Shown: positions 51,169-63,880 of the stretch, piece after piece | Position numbering within the stretch: the first letter of the stretch is position 1 | How the letters are laid out: each line of letters opens with the position of its first letter | Assembly: GCA_013399305.1 (NCBI GenBank) | Contig: VXAI01000028.1 | Span: forward strand, 6,153,086-6,217,085 | Direction: 5' to 3' | From: Rostratula benghalensis | Taxonomy: Eukaryota; Chordata; Aves; Charadriiformes; Rostratulidae | DNA length: 64,000 nt | Position numbers and translations under genes: made by a program | The notes under the pieces: generated by a model | Told to the model about the DNA's origin: nothing | The model's input: only the letters and a program-made list of their open reading frames with translations | Database searches by the model: none

Positions 51169-54100
51169 GACTTTTGCACAGCACAGTCCCTGAAACCTGG
51201 AATTTGATGTCTGCCTGCAGGTTCATCTTGTCTTGTGCTGCCTTTATCAGAAGACCTAAAATATGGTATTTTCATACGGAGCCATTTGGATACTCCCAGG
51301 TTTCATTAGCTGCTCAGGACAGACCAAAAAATACAAATGGGTCTCATCATTGACCAAAATACATGTGGGAAAAACGTGAAGGAGGACCGAGAGAGATACT
51401 GTGTTTCTGCAGAATTGCCCGTACCAAGCCAAGAAAATTTGGCTGCAAAAAACTAGCACCAAAAACAACAATAATCACAAATTAATCCCAAAGCTGGGCT
51501 TTCACAAGACTCTTGCACATTCAGATTCAGTTTAATGACAAAAATAAAAAATAAAAGAATCACACACTGTATTCATTTTCCCCACTAGAAATAGATTGGG
51601 AATTGCCTATTATGCTGGAAACAAATATGCCAGGGGGTTTGCTGTGTCTCAAATGCTTCACTCCTGGTTAGCAACTATGAATTCAGAGAGACCATGTGGA
51701 ATAAATAGACTTCCCCATACTCAAACCTGCGCTGAACTACATGGTATGGTTAGCAGCGATGTTTTTCACACTTTACTTATGGGAACAAATTGTCCTCTTC
51801 ATTTGTAGACAGACGTACTGAGCAAAGTCCTAAAATTTCTTTTAAAAATACTAGCAGACAACAAGTCTTGTTCTGCAGAAAGAAAGGCCAGGTGAAGCTT
51901 TTAAGGATCTCTCTCTTAAACCACTTCTGTAGCTGGTGGCAAGCTAAAGCTGACATGGAAGTACTATGTATATAAACCTGCAGGTTTTAAAAATGCTCTG
52001 AACATAACATAATGGGAGCTGGAAACGTGTATGTGACAAAATATACTTCCTGTGTATGTACTTCCTGACTAAATGACAAGAATATGACTGGTAATATTAT
52101 CTATATCATAATTACTATAATTTGTACTGAATAAAGGTGAAGGCTATAATCACATGCTTGAATAATAGTATTACAAGGTTTGCATAGGGATATGTATTCT
52201 AAAAAATTATTACTTTATTTTTCTTTCAATATTTATGGAAAAATACTTTACCAAGGCTAGCAAAATTCCAGGCTAGGAAATAAAATTAGGGCCTGCAATT
52301 AGTTTAGAAAACATACTTCAAAAGCTATTTTCTAATGCTTTTCTATATACTTATAATTCTGCCAGAGATGTTATGTTAATACACAGCATGCTACTTAGAA
52401 GTATATCGATGTTGCAAACAATTTTCAGTTAAATCTGTGCCCAAAAATAGTTTCCAGCCAAAAAAAAAAAAAAAGCTTTTAGACTGTTTAACGTTTGTCC
52501 TACAGTTGTCATATTACATTTTTTACTACTTTTTCTAAACATCAATCTCAACAATCATTGAACTTGTGAATGGATTGGGACGTCAGTCACCGCAGGATCA
52601 AAGCTTTGGCATAAGCACTGCTGGTTTCAGAACAAACTCATTTTAAATCTCATCATAGAAACATTTAGTTACAGTTAATTACAGCTAGAGCAGTTTACAC
52701 TACTTACAGTTTAACACTAGAAGCATCCAAACATCCAGATTTTTGCATTCAATGTGAGCATCCTACCTAAATTTTATATATTAGTTAAATACACTGTTAC
52801 TGATGCCAGTAAATGGTAAAACCAGTAGAGCTTTGGGCCAGCCAACTCTGATGTAACAAGCTTTTGACTTCAGCTGCCAAAGCAGCTCCTAAGCTCCAGG
52901 AGCTCACTAGTTACATGGCAACTGGCTCGACAGCCCTGCAAGCCAAGAACCTCAAAGTTATTGCTTCCTCATTCTTTTCTCTTTCAAAGTAACCCCAGGA
53001 GATTAACAAAAATTTTACATTTAATGAAACGCTACAGCTGCACAGTTGCAAACCAGAATCAGAACAGTCAGACAGCCAAGATGCCAGCTGAAATGATGCC
53101 ATAAGTGCTTTGTTTCCAATTTCTCTGCTTCTGTTCTTCCTTAGGAGGCAGAACTCTGTATCCCTGGTAAGACTTTTAGAAGTATATGTATTTTTGTAAT
53201 TACTAAATTAAATTATCTAATTATCTTTGAGACTATTGGGGAGGAAGAATCCAAAATCCCACCAACCACGTCAAAAATTGCATTTCTCTGTTATCCTGGA
53301 CAGTGAGTCTGGAATCTCTTCCAGGATCCATGTATACCCTCACCTCAAACTCATCCCCTCACTGTTATCTGTGCCAGCACTTTGTGATGGAAATTTCTTC
53401 CCCTTATTACTTGTCAAGAGCACCAGAGAGATGGATCACTTGAAAAACAAATGGAGATCCTTCCCTGGCAGCCACCCAAGGGAGAAGTAAAGAGGCCAAA
53501 GGAAGGACCGCAAAATCAGTCAGTGGTGCTTACATGAACAGTTCATGCCTCTTCATTCATCATTACAGAACTGAATTACTCCTAATCAATAAGTAGGACT
53601 AGAAAATTGTCTGAAAAGGACTCAGGAAAGGATTACAAAAACTAGTGTCTGTTCTATTTTAATAGCAAACAAATACGTAACTGGTTGGTTGGTCGGTTCA
53701 TCTATCTATACCAATAGATGAAACGGAAACTGGCTTCACTGAGATACAAAACATTCCTTGTTTCTCTTCTCTGAGATACAAAATGCTTCCAGTAAAAAAT
53801 GGACAGAGTACTTTTGAGTTTTGAAAAAACTGAAATACTTAAAAATATTTAAAAAGTGTTTGCAACAGATGTTTTAAATTCAATATATTTTCAAACACAT
53901 TCACATAGTATTCCTGAAAAACTGAAAGATATTTTCTGCTTGTTGAATGTCATGCAACTTGTATAAGTATGCAAAGAACAGCCTGCTAACTCCTCCAGTT
54001 GACAAGAGTCTTGAGTTCACTCAGAGTGATACTCTGTCAAACAAAGAGATTTTTGATAAGCAGAGGATATTTTCTTCAGAAATAAAAAGAAGGAATATAA

Positions 54101-54540
54101 CTGCCATTTACACTGCCAGTTAAAGCCTTTCCTCCACTAAAGGCTACACTATAAAGCAAGAAAAAAGGAAACCAGACAGCATTTTTTCCTAATGGTTATA
54201 AAGTTGAATCTTTACTGGCCAATACTTAATGTACCTGAAAAATCCTGTCATCCAAGCAACAGCCTCTAATCCTAACCTCCGAGATTCATGATATTGATAT
54301 GTTACTGCAATGTATCACACATACTTGTTTCCCTGGTGGGAATAGCAGAGGGGGGTAGAGGCAGATCACATAGCTTGAAGGCTTAACTTTACACAGATGT
54401 TCCTCTGGGTTCAGATACAGTTATTATGCATCCATTCAGTCACGCAAGATGATAAAAACCAGACCAGCGGAAGGGAAAGCTGGCTCAATTACAACCTGAA
54501 AATCTCTAAAAATTATAAGCAGTCCTTTTGTGGTTTAGAC

Positions 54541-55450
54541 TGTTTAATATCTTCATCAATGACATAGTGGGGTCAAGCACACCCTCAGCAAGTTTGTGAA
54601 CACCACCGAGCTCAGTGGTGCAGCTGACCCACACAGCTGAGGGACAGGATGCTATCCAGAAGGGAACTGGACAGGTTTGAGAAGTGGGTCCATGTAAACC
54701 TCATGAGGTTCAACAAGGTCAAGTGCAGGTCCTGCAACCGGGTTGGGGCAGCCCCTGCTGTCAACACAGGCTGGGGTTTGAAGGGATTGAGAGCAGCCTG
54801 GCCCAGAAGGATTTAGGAGTTCTGGTGGATGAAAAGTTGGACATCAGCTGACAGTGTGCTCTTGCAGTCCAGAAAGCCAACCCCACCCTGGGCTACTTCA
54901 AAAGAAGCTTGGGCAGCAGGTTGAGGGAGCAGGTTGCTTTGCTGAGACCCCACTTGGGGATCTAGAGTCCTCAGCACAGGAAAGACACATTGAAGTGAGT
55001 GCAGAGGAGGGCCATGAAGATGCTCAGAGGGCTGGAGCACCTCTTCTATAAGGACAAGCTGAGAGTGTTGGGGTTGTCCAACCTGGGCAATGCTCTGTGA
55101 AGACCTTATTATGGCCTTCCAGTACTTAAAGGAGGCCTAAAGTAAAGATGGGGACAGACTTCTTAGCAGGACCTGTTGTGATAGGACAAGAGGCAGTGGC
55201 TTTAAACTAAAAGAGGGTGGATTTAGAGTAGATGTAAGGAAGAAATTTTTTTTACAATAAGAGAGGTGAAACACTGGCATAGGTTGCCCAGAGAGGCAGT
55301 CAATGCCTTCTGCCTGAAAACATTCGAGGTCAGGTTGGTCAGGTCTCTGAGCAACCTGATCTAGTTGAAGTTGTGCCTGCTTATGTAGGGGGGTTGGACT
55401 AGATGACTTTTAAAAATCTCTTCCAACCCAAACTACTCTCGTAGAATAGA
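54541..55450 (+). mobile_element. CR1 LINE fragment, ORF2 end and 3' UTR (plus orientation, antisense to KIF16B)
   Basis: About 910 bp. It starts inside the reverse-transcriptase region (ATCTTCATCAATGAC, then CACCCTCAGCAAGTTTG), continues through ATGAGGTTCAACAAGGTCAA, a CCAGAAAGCCAACCCC-type segment, ATAGGACAAGAGGCAGTGGC, AGGTTGCCCAGAGAGGC and TTGGACTAGATGACTTTT, and ends in the CR1 terminus near GTAGAATAGA. The reading frame is shifted, and the segment that should code the RT Phe-Ala-Asp-Asp active site reads Phe-Val-Asn-Thr, so the copy is dead. It is 5'-truncated. Short open frames within it on either strand are not genes. Confidence 0.95.
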
Positions 55451-58400
55451 CCACAAAAGATACAAATATATATTCATATACAGACCTCCATAGATGAAAT
55501 ACAAATGCACAATTCATTGCATTCTGATGAATAAGGTAGAAGTCAACAGCTTTAGCGCTCCTACAGAAATCATACCTACAGACATATGTCCTTATCTCCA
55601 TGAACACATCTATCAACGCAAGCATACTTTTTAGATTCTCTTTGGCAGCTGTCCCTGGATTTACTAATATTTTGAGGTGAGAATCACTATTAGTAATAAA
55701 AATTCCTCTATAGTAAGTGCTTCCCTTAACACCATGTAGAGATTTTTATGAGCATGTAAAGAGATTTCAAGAAGATTGACTGGGAACTCCATAAGTACAG
55801 CCTACAGTGAAAGCCCCACAAAACCTGACTTAGATACCTGCATGCAAGTGGGAATTAAAGACTCCCACATGAAGAAGGGACTTCATAAACCTTGGATTTG
55901 GGGAGGTAAAGATAAATAGCCAACTGTTCCCCTGGTCTTCTTTGAAAAAGGTAAGAGACAGGGAAGTGTTCAGAAGGGAGCACTGGCCATCAGAATAGTG
56001 CACGACTCGAACTTGCTGAACTAATAGAGATGGGAGAGTAAGTTTTCCCTCACAGCAAGAAGGGAAGGCTTTCTGCAGAAACCAGCACTCTGTTAATATT
56101 TCAAAACCATGGACTGGTAAGAAAAGCTAAAGAAGGAGGAACAAAAGGAAAATCTTACTCTGAACGTTCTCTATTAAAGATCCCTTTTGCTCCTGTTTCT
56201 GACTAACAACAAACAAAAAGTACATTTATTACAGAGGCTGCTGCAACTGGAAGCCAAGTATGGTCTTAGTTAGAACTCAAAAAAATAATAAAACAGTCAT
56301 TAACAATCTAGCAGCATAAGAAAGCTGAAGTTGGGCAAATGCAGACCTAAAAAAACAGGCACTGTTAAATGTGTGGTACTTATCTGCCACTGGCACAATC
56401 TCACCTTCCTGCAGCTCCTTTAGTCTTTCAAAATTTGCATGTGACACATTTCAATTAGATATCCAGTTGTCAGCAACCACTTAATTACATTAGAAGAAAT
56501 ATGCAGGTATATAATATATATGGCATACCAGGAGACTGGAAGACATTAGATTCTGCTTCTGAAAGAGATATTCCTTTTTTTAAAAAACAAAATAAAACAA
56601 CCCTTCCTAATAAATCAGTTTGCCTACACAGTCCTTTAGGAATTCAGTGGCAGCAACACAAAATGCAATATCAGCAAACTATTAAAATACTGATGTAGTA
56701 ACTCAGAGCTCAGCAACTAATGAGCTGTAAAGTTCACTTCTAAAAGCAGGACACTCATACATTAAACACGTCCACAGCGTTTTCGCTGTTCATTATAAAT
56801 ATTAATTTAGAGTTGGAAGGTGAACTATGCAAGATAAAATTCAACTCTGATAGATTCTGATAACATCACTTTTAAGGATCAAGTTTCTTTGGAATAATAT
56901 ACAGTAACTAAGTATGCAACTTTGCCAAGTTTGGTATTAAAATGCATTTTAGCATCATGGTGAATCCCAAATTAGGTCAATGACAGATGAGCAGATGCAG
57001 ACAAATGATTTTCAATTTACCAAACAAACTGAACTCCTACTCACGTTGCAAAACTAATCCAAAATTACCATAAACTAAGGCTATTTCAAATAAAGGTAAA
57101 AATATGTGAATCTATCAATCATTCAAACATATATCATTGATAATGCAATTCCTTCAAAGAAAACAAACACCAACTATGTAACACAACCCATGATATGCGC
57201 TTCATCCATCACAATGTGCTCTTCCCCTCTGATAAACAAGGACATGGTGGTTTGTAGAAACACTGATAAGCAGAAGAAACCAACTGTGTATTAGCTAGGT
57301 TTCTTCTGCCCACAAAACTTGTCATTTTCTTGTGGTGCCCCAAGTCTCAAAGCAGGAGTGGAGACTTAGAACAGCCTTTACTATGTGAAATAGAGAAGAC
57401 ATCAGTACTGCAAGGGTTTCCAAAACATGCACCTCAATGACAGTACCTATCTAAAAGCAGGAGTTGACACATTCAAATGCTTATCTTGCTTCTCCTGAAC
57501 TTTAGTGTGCTTCGTACTTGGCAAAGATACACATACCTGAACCGCTCTGATAATTCACTGAATGCTGTTGTGAAGTGGAGGCTTGACAGAGGCTAGAAGA
57601 AGATATTACTAAAGCTATAGATCTACAATTACAGAAACATGACTAAACATTTCATTCCAATATATTAGAAGCTCAAACACGTTACTATACTTATCCAAAG
57701 AGCATCATATTTTAGGGAAAGTTATACTGGCAAACTTGCAAGACTTGGTATTCGTCCTGACTGTAAAAATATTATTGAGAAGGGGACTGACAACTTAATG
57801 AAGTGTGCTAGAATGCATCTCCTATGTGGAAATTACAAATGTATTCATCTGCACAGTTAAACCAGTAATTCCGTTAATGAACTAGACGTGAATCTCAGTA
57901 AGTTTACCTAAGACACAGACATACAGCAACACAGAAGTGTCAATAAGAAACAAACTGGCACATTAACTAGAGAATATATTAACCTTGCAGGCATGACCAC
58001 AAACACGGGGAAGAAACTAGGAAAAAAATAAAAAACAACAGCAAAAGAAAATTGGCTGTGTAAGATACCTATAAAACTGCATGGTGTAGAGAACGGAAAA
58101 TGCAGATTAAATCCATAGGCAAAATATTAATCATGACCTATTAATTACAACAATAACTTCAGCTGGGAAGACTCAAAACCAAAGAAAACTATGTAGCTTT
58201 GCTCTAGGCTGGGATTTCTTCTCAATTGTATGTTCTTTGATGCTGGACTTTATTTTGACCTACTAATGCCACTCTCATGTTCTCATGGTTCTTCAAACAA
58301 GAAAAGAAAATCCAAGAAAACCCCACTCCCTTCCGTAACACCAAAAAAGCCTGAATTTGTACTGTGAATGACAAATGTTTGATGCAAAAAGGTGACATTA

Positions 58401-59739
58401 ATATGCTGCAGCACACAGGACTTTTTAATAGTGTTTTTAAGAACATCAGAATCCTCCCGAATCTGATGACTACATACAAGAAAGAAGTTGATATCTCTGT
58501 GACATAACTATAAAAGCAAAATGCAATTGTTCCTTGATGATTGACCGATAACAGACCATGAAAAAGTCTACACAAACATTTTCATACATAGGGAAGATCA
58601 GTTTGCATGTTCAGGTGGCTCTTTCTTATTTCAACTGGATGATTGCCTACCCATTTTTTCAAGAGTTAGATGCAATGAAAATACTACTGTTGACAGACTA
58701 TAACTCTAACATCCAAAAGGAAATTGCAATTCATTCAAATCCAAAATATGATACTGATGCTCATTCACAAGTAATATTTTTTTAAAGCATTTGCGGAAAG
58801 AGGACATTTTGTTTTCCATTCAAAACTCATTTTTTACTACTTTTTTTTTTAACCTTTTTCTTAAGATATTAGGTGTGAGGTAGTTTCATTTTATGGTTTT
58901 CATGCTGTTTTGGAATGGGAATGATCTTAAGTTCCAGGACCTCCACAAAACACAGATCTAGGTATTTTGCTCTTTAAAACTCAATGTTGTTCCACGTTCA
59001 ACTATATTTTAGCTTAAAGAATATATCAATAAAGACCAAGAAAGTATTTGCACACTACCGCATCTCTCTTTCTTGAGCATGTTAATTAAATACATGGCCC
59101 AGGCTTCTTGTGCTACCTCTCAAATCAGGATCACTTTCATTGCTTGAATGATTTATTTCTTCTCATGTCCAAGGGAACAAGTAGAAACGAAGCAAAATGT
59201 TAGTAATTAAGATCTAGATATGGAAGCCAAGGCCTGTAATTCTACAAATGCTCACTCCGATGATGCTAAAGCTGTCAGATAGAGATCCTCATATCCTGAA
59301 TGCCCCAAGTCTCTGAGGTGGTCAGAAAGATCAATTTTCCATTTTGCAGGAACCTGGAAGCCACTGTTACAAAAGGGTATCTGCAGAACAACGCTCTTCT
59401 TTTAAAGGGGGAGTTGTCAGGATTAGACAATCTGACTGCAAGTACCTTACAATGAACAGAACAGGAACCTCCAGGGAATGATGCCAGTCAGCAGTAAAGG
59501 GAATTAATGCCTCCAGGCAACACACGGAGCCACAGTTTCACTGCAACATCCATCCTGTATCTAGCAGCCTTGGAGCTTTAAACTGCTGAAAGGCTTGCCA
59601 ATCTTACTAGATGCATACTGGCAAGAGGAGTATTGGTTTCGAGTAAGCATCTTTCGAACTAAAAACAACCCCAAAAAAACTTATTTTCAAGTCTCTACTT
59701 CCATCCTTCTCTGCAAAAGAAGGTTTTACCAAAACTTAC

Positions 59740-59829
59740 CTCTGGGTACTTCAGTTTTAAAGTTTTATGCATTTCCCGAAAACGACTATACCGCCTGAAC
59801 ACTGTCCACGTCTCATCCAGGACTGTTAT
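59740..59829 (-). CDS. KIF16B: KIF16B coding exon (PX domain, phosphoinositide-binding strand/helix)
   Basis: A 90-bp, 30-codon exon read on the minus strand. It encodes ITVLDETWTVFRRYSRF followed by REMHKTLKLKYPE, which I recognise as the first half of the PX domain of KIF16B/SNX23, an early-endosome kinesin whose PX domain binds PI(3)P. The RRYS motif is the classical PX signature, with a basic residue contacting the 3-phosphate. Upstream there is a T14 polypyrimidine tract (A14 on the plus strand at 59841-59854) and an acceptor ending TATAG. Downstream the donor is GAG|gtaagt, a near-perfect consensus. Both borders are phase 0, so the exon joins cleanly to the one ending at 37547. A decoy acceptor (a pyrimidine tract, then TTTTGCAG) lies only about 30 nt past the donor, too close for a normal intron. 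Identity is by recognition, not by a database search. The exon encoding the preceding PX strand was not seen in this window. Confidence 0.95.
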
Positions 59830-60689
59830 CTATATCAGTTAAAAAAAAAAAAAAGAAAGAAAAAGTAAAACTACAGAACACAGACTAAAAATGATGCAGA
59901 ACACAAGGTTATCAGAATAAAACAAGCAGTTCTCAGTTTCCTTAAATTCATAAGCTTTTATAGGTTTACCTAATTTTTCTTTCATTACAGTGATAGAACT
60001 GTATTTGTTAAGGAAAACTGGCTGCAAAGGAAAAATCTGAATGCATTTATTCCTTGTTCTGGATTGGTTTGACAAGGCTGCAAACACATTAAAATATCTC
60101 CAATCATTCCTTGGTGCAGCTCGGCAGCTCATGGCATTACAACCAGTGGGTGCTTCATTAATGAACAGATAGCACCCAGCACAAGCATAAAGTAGCCTCT
60201 TTACACCTCCATAGACATGTATATATTCTCATATACACACACACATATAATAAATATGTGCTTCTTGGACACACAGAGTCCATTACCACATAGAATGCGA
60301 TCCCAATTTGTAGTGTAAAAAGTTATATATACCAGCTTTCAGTAGAAGATGTTCCTTTAAAGCATTCTGTGCTGTGTCATCAATATGTTGATGAACAACC
60401 CATTTATAAAGGAATTTTCATTAAAATCAACAGAATTACTCCTGCAAATAAACCACAAAGCAACAGGAGTGAAGCGGGAAGGCAAGCCAACCTTGCCATC
60501 ACTTATTCACAAAATTCTGACTGAACCTGAGAAACCAACAAAAACTTCAGGGAAAGAAAGTTTTTCACTGTCTGCAATCAGGTGAAAGAAATTTGTAACT
60601 CCTAAAATGAACAAGCAGATCCCTCACTACTGAGCATATCAGTTACAAAGTGACAGAAAGTCACAATGCAGCAGGATAACTGAGGTAGA

Positions 60690-60740
60690 AAAAACAAAAA
60701 AAAAAACCAAAAAAAACCCACAAAACACCCAAAACAAACC
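60690..60740. repeat. A-rich tract with CCC steps
   Basis: A runs separated by single C or CC, then ACCCACAAAACACCC. Low complexity; the same composition as the tract at 63819-63880. Confidence 0.85.
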
Positions 60741-63700
60741 TGCAGAGCAATAAAGCCAGAGGAAACCAGCATCCAAGCACCACAACTGCCACCTCATACT
60801 CACCACAAATTCATCTGCGGTCTACCCTTCCCCACCCCTGCTGCTTTTGCAGGTGTACACAGAACTGGGAACCAGGGGGAGTAGTTTAGAAACCAAAGTT
60901 ACTGAATGTCTTACAAAATCAGGAAACGGGCTTTTGGGGTTGGGGTGGTTTTTTTTTTCCCCTATTTTTACCTTTATTTGAACTGAACGATGTAAGCAAA
61001 CAAAACTTGCCTTCTCAAAACTTTGCACAAATATTAAAACATAGGTTCTTCCAGCACATCTCCACAAATTAAGTAATTTCTGATAAAAGTAATCTTTCAT
61101 GTCCCCAGTAAGCTTGACTGCTACTAGGACATCTGCATAGTGGACTACATTTTCTTATTAAAAAAATCACGGTTGCCCTCCTTCATTATATTGTTAAGAG
61201 TGTCTCACACTTCACAAATCAAGTGAATTGATTTAACATGCAGAGACAGGCTTCACTAAAAAAAGCAGCAATTCAGGAATATGCAAGTTACACTGATCTT
61301 GATTAACCACTTAACCATTTTGTTCTGAATAATTACTTTTATACCACTTTTGTGATTTCAATGTTCAAGTAAACATTAGAACGCAATGGATAAGCATATA
61401 ATAAAGATGCTACTCATTCCTACTTTTTGCTTTCATTCTGTATTTTAATATTTCTGACTTCTGCAATTTTTGCTGTGATTTCATTTGCACAGGATCCTTA
61501 TTCAAAAGTGACCATTTTTTCTCTCCTGGGTTTTTTCACAGAAACATGCCTTTAGGGGAGCAATCTAGCCCAAAGCATCCAGGACTCTTCCAGCTATGCA
61601 GCCTGGCAAAGAGCATGTATGACAGCTTGCCCTCAAGCTGTGCATCCAACAGCTCTCTAGCTGATAAGGTTGTACCAAACTTACCCAAATCAAATTGTAT
61701 GCAGCCAAACATTTATTAGTTTTCTTCTGCAAAGTTTAATAAACAGCTTGTTAGAGACAAACAGGGAGGAAAGCAGAAATTGAATGACTTTCTGTAGAGT
61801 GTTCCCTGGTGGCATGGCTGGACCTGACTCGGTCCTTGTCACCCTCTTTGTTTACTTTCCTAATACTTGTAATGAGCTCAGCAGATAATGTATGGCAAAA
61901 TTGTATTATTGCTACTGCTGATATTGTTGGAAAATTAATTTAAAAGCTAAACAAAACCTTAACTAGTCCCCAAAGCTCAACAACAATGTTGCTAGGATCA
62001 ATAGAAGAATTACACCACGACTGGCATAGCAATAGCATTTCCAGATCCGATCTGTTTGGGCTGTGATTATTTCCCCCATTTAAAAAGAGCTGTATGACAG
62101 ACTAGATAAGATCTGCATGTAGGGGACTGAGACATATATATAGATCTTTTGAACAGTAGCAAGTAAAGCAAATTTTAAAAGCCCTTTACTTTTTACTTGT
62201 AATTTGCTAGTACAGTAGTCAAAACATTTTCTTAATTAAAAAAAAATAGAATGTATCGGTGAATAAATATGTAAAATAGATTTTTCAAAATACTCTTATC
62301 TGCCCATTTATGTAATCCTAGACTTGTCTGAAGAATTATGACTTTTTTTTATTATTCAAGCTCACTATTTGCAATGTAAAACTTGTAAATTCGAAAGGAA
62401 ATACTACAGTCCTGTCTCTGTAACTTTTCTTCTGCAATGGCTAACAGAAAATAACCTAACAAACATTTTCAACTTTCCCTGTAAAGCATGACACAGAATA
62501 TGCTCCCCTTCTGCCCCACAGAAATAGAAGTAAAACCATGGCGGGGGCATGGGGAAGAGGGAATTTCATCTGAATTTGAAGCAATCAGAAAGACCAGAAC
62601 ACGTGCCCCTTACTTATCTGAGCTGGTTAAACTGTCTACAGTAATTGTGAAAATTTGTATTTCCTCAAACAGACCTTGTTGAAACTGTTCCTCATCTGAA
62701 AAGCTAAAACTCGCTTAAAAATTCCTTGGAACCGTTTTCTATTTGTTACTGAGGATACTACTCTGACAGAGTTGAGGGAAGATTGGGCTTTTTCTTTTTT
62801 CTAATCTAAAGTGGATATAGGGTATGCATCATTTTCCTCAAGAACTATGTATCAATAAGCACTGCTTCTGCTTTACTCAATTCTGCAATTCTGAGCTCAG
62901 AAAGAAACTTTGACTAGAAACAGGGACATTTTGAGCAGACCCACCCCAGCATTTGCCTGAACAGAACTATGAGGGGACTTGGAGAAAAGCACTTTGGGGT
63001 GCATCTGCCTGGATCTTCTACAGAGAATGTGGCAAAGAGGACTGAAAGGCTTTGAAACACAAGAAAAAGTCAGTTTTGAAAGAATATCAAACAGGATAAA
63101 TAAAATGAAAGAATTCAGAACAACGAGGGAAAGCCGAGTAAACATGAGATGGCTTATCTAAAACTTTCCATCTTGTTAGAGGGTCCCCTGCAGGGCTGTG
63201 CTTGATTCCAGACTTTCCTTCCCTCACCTGCTCTCGGGAGACACTGTGTGCCTTTATGTCAGCTGGAGCTCCCCCTTCCCCACAGCTCCCTCTGCCCTCC
63301 ATAGGTACTGTCTGTAAGAGATGCTACACAAAAGCTCTTCTCACACACTGCTTCTAGCTCAGCCTTACCTGAATACTCAGTGTATCACAAGATGAAAGGA
63401 AAAAGAGAATATAAGAATAATGTGTTGGTGCTCTGATTCAGCTCTAATGTAAATATGCTTAGACCTGATTAACTTACTACTGCTTCATGGTGTCTTTAAA
63501 GACAATATATAAAACTCAACTGTCACTCAAATGGAAGTTTTTTTGGAAATGTATCTATTCATAGTAAATATTGAATAGCAGACCAGCACAAACAACTCCA
63601 TGACATCTCTTGCTGCAAAAGGAGAAGGTGCTATCTTAACTTTATTATTAAAGTAAAGTTTGTTTGTAGCTCGAAGTCTCTCCAACAGGTTCTCATGAGA

Positions 63701-63818
63701 TTCACTCAACAACTTGAAGCAGGATCTGTACCTGAAGAACCTGCGTGGACAGACCATCTTGCTGGCCCATGTTATACATCTAAATGGACAAGACACTGAA
63801 CCTGCACTAGAGGGAAAA

Positions 63819-63880
63819 AACAACAACAAACAAACAAACAAAAAAAACCCACAACCCAAAAAACCCCCAAACCCACCATT
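63819..63880. repeat. CAAA/A-rich low-complexity tract
   Basis: AACAACAACAAACAAACAAA grades into an A run and then repeated CCCA/AACCC steps. Similar A-run-plus-ACCCAC tracts recur elsewhere in the window. Confidence 0.85.

Larger units (their letters stand above)
37548..59739 (-). other. KIF16B: KIF16B intron between the two PX exons (about 22.2 kb)
   Basis: Bounded by the donor gtaagt at 59739 and the acceptor ending CCAG at 37548. It contains a 910-bp CR1 copy in the plus orientation (antisense to the gene), a CR1 scrap near 44.2 kb, a 62-bp tandem duplication at 43.7 kb, a TA microsatellite at 48.35 kb, a T24 tract at 51.1 kb and a possible conserved regulatory block at 41.46-41.70 kb. 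No further KIF16B exon or nested gene was recognised on either strand. The longest frame, 38487-38915 on the minus strand (142 codons), has no recognisable domain. Confidence 0.85.

Noticed and set aside
63527..63859. Minus-strand frame with an exon-like segment (FKLLSESHENLLERLRATNK) and an AG upstream
   Set aside because: Looks helical, but does not encode the missing start of the PX domain. The only donor nearby is weak (GTTAAG) and I cannot match it to KIF16B. A splice-junction search would settle it.
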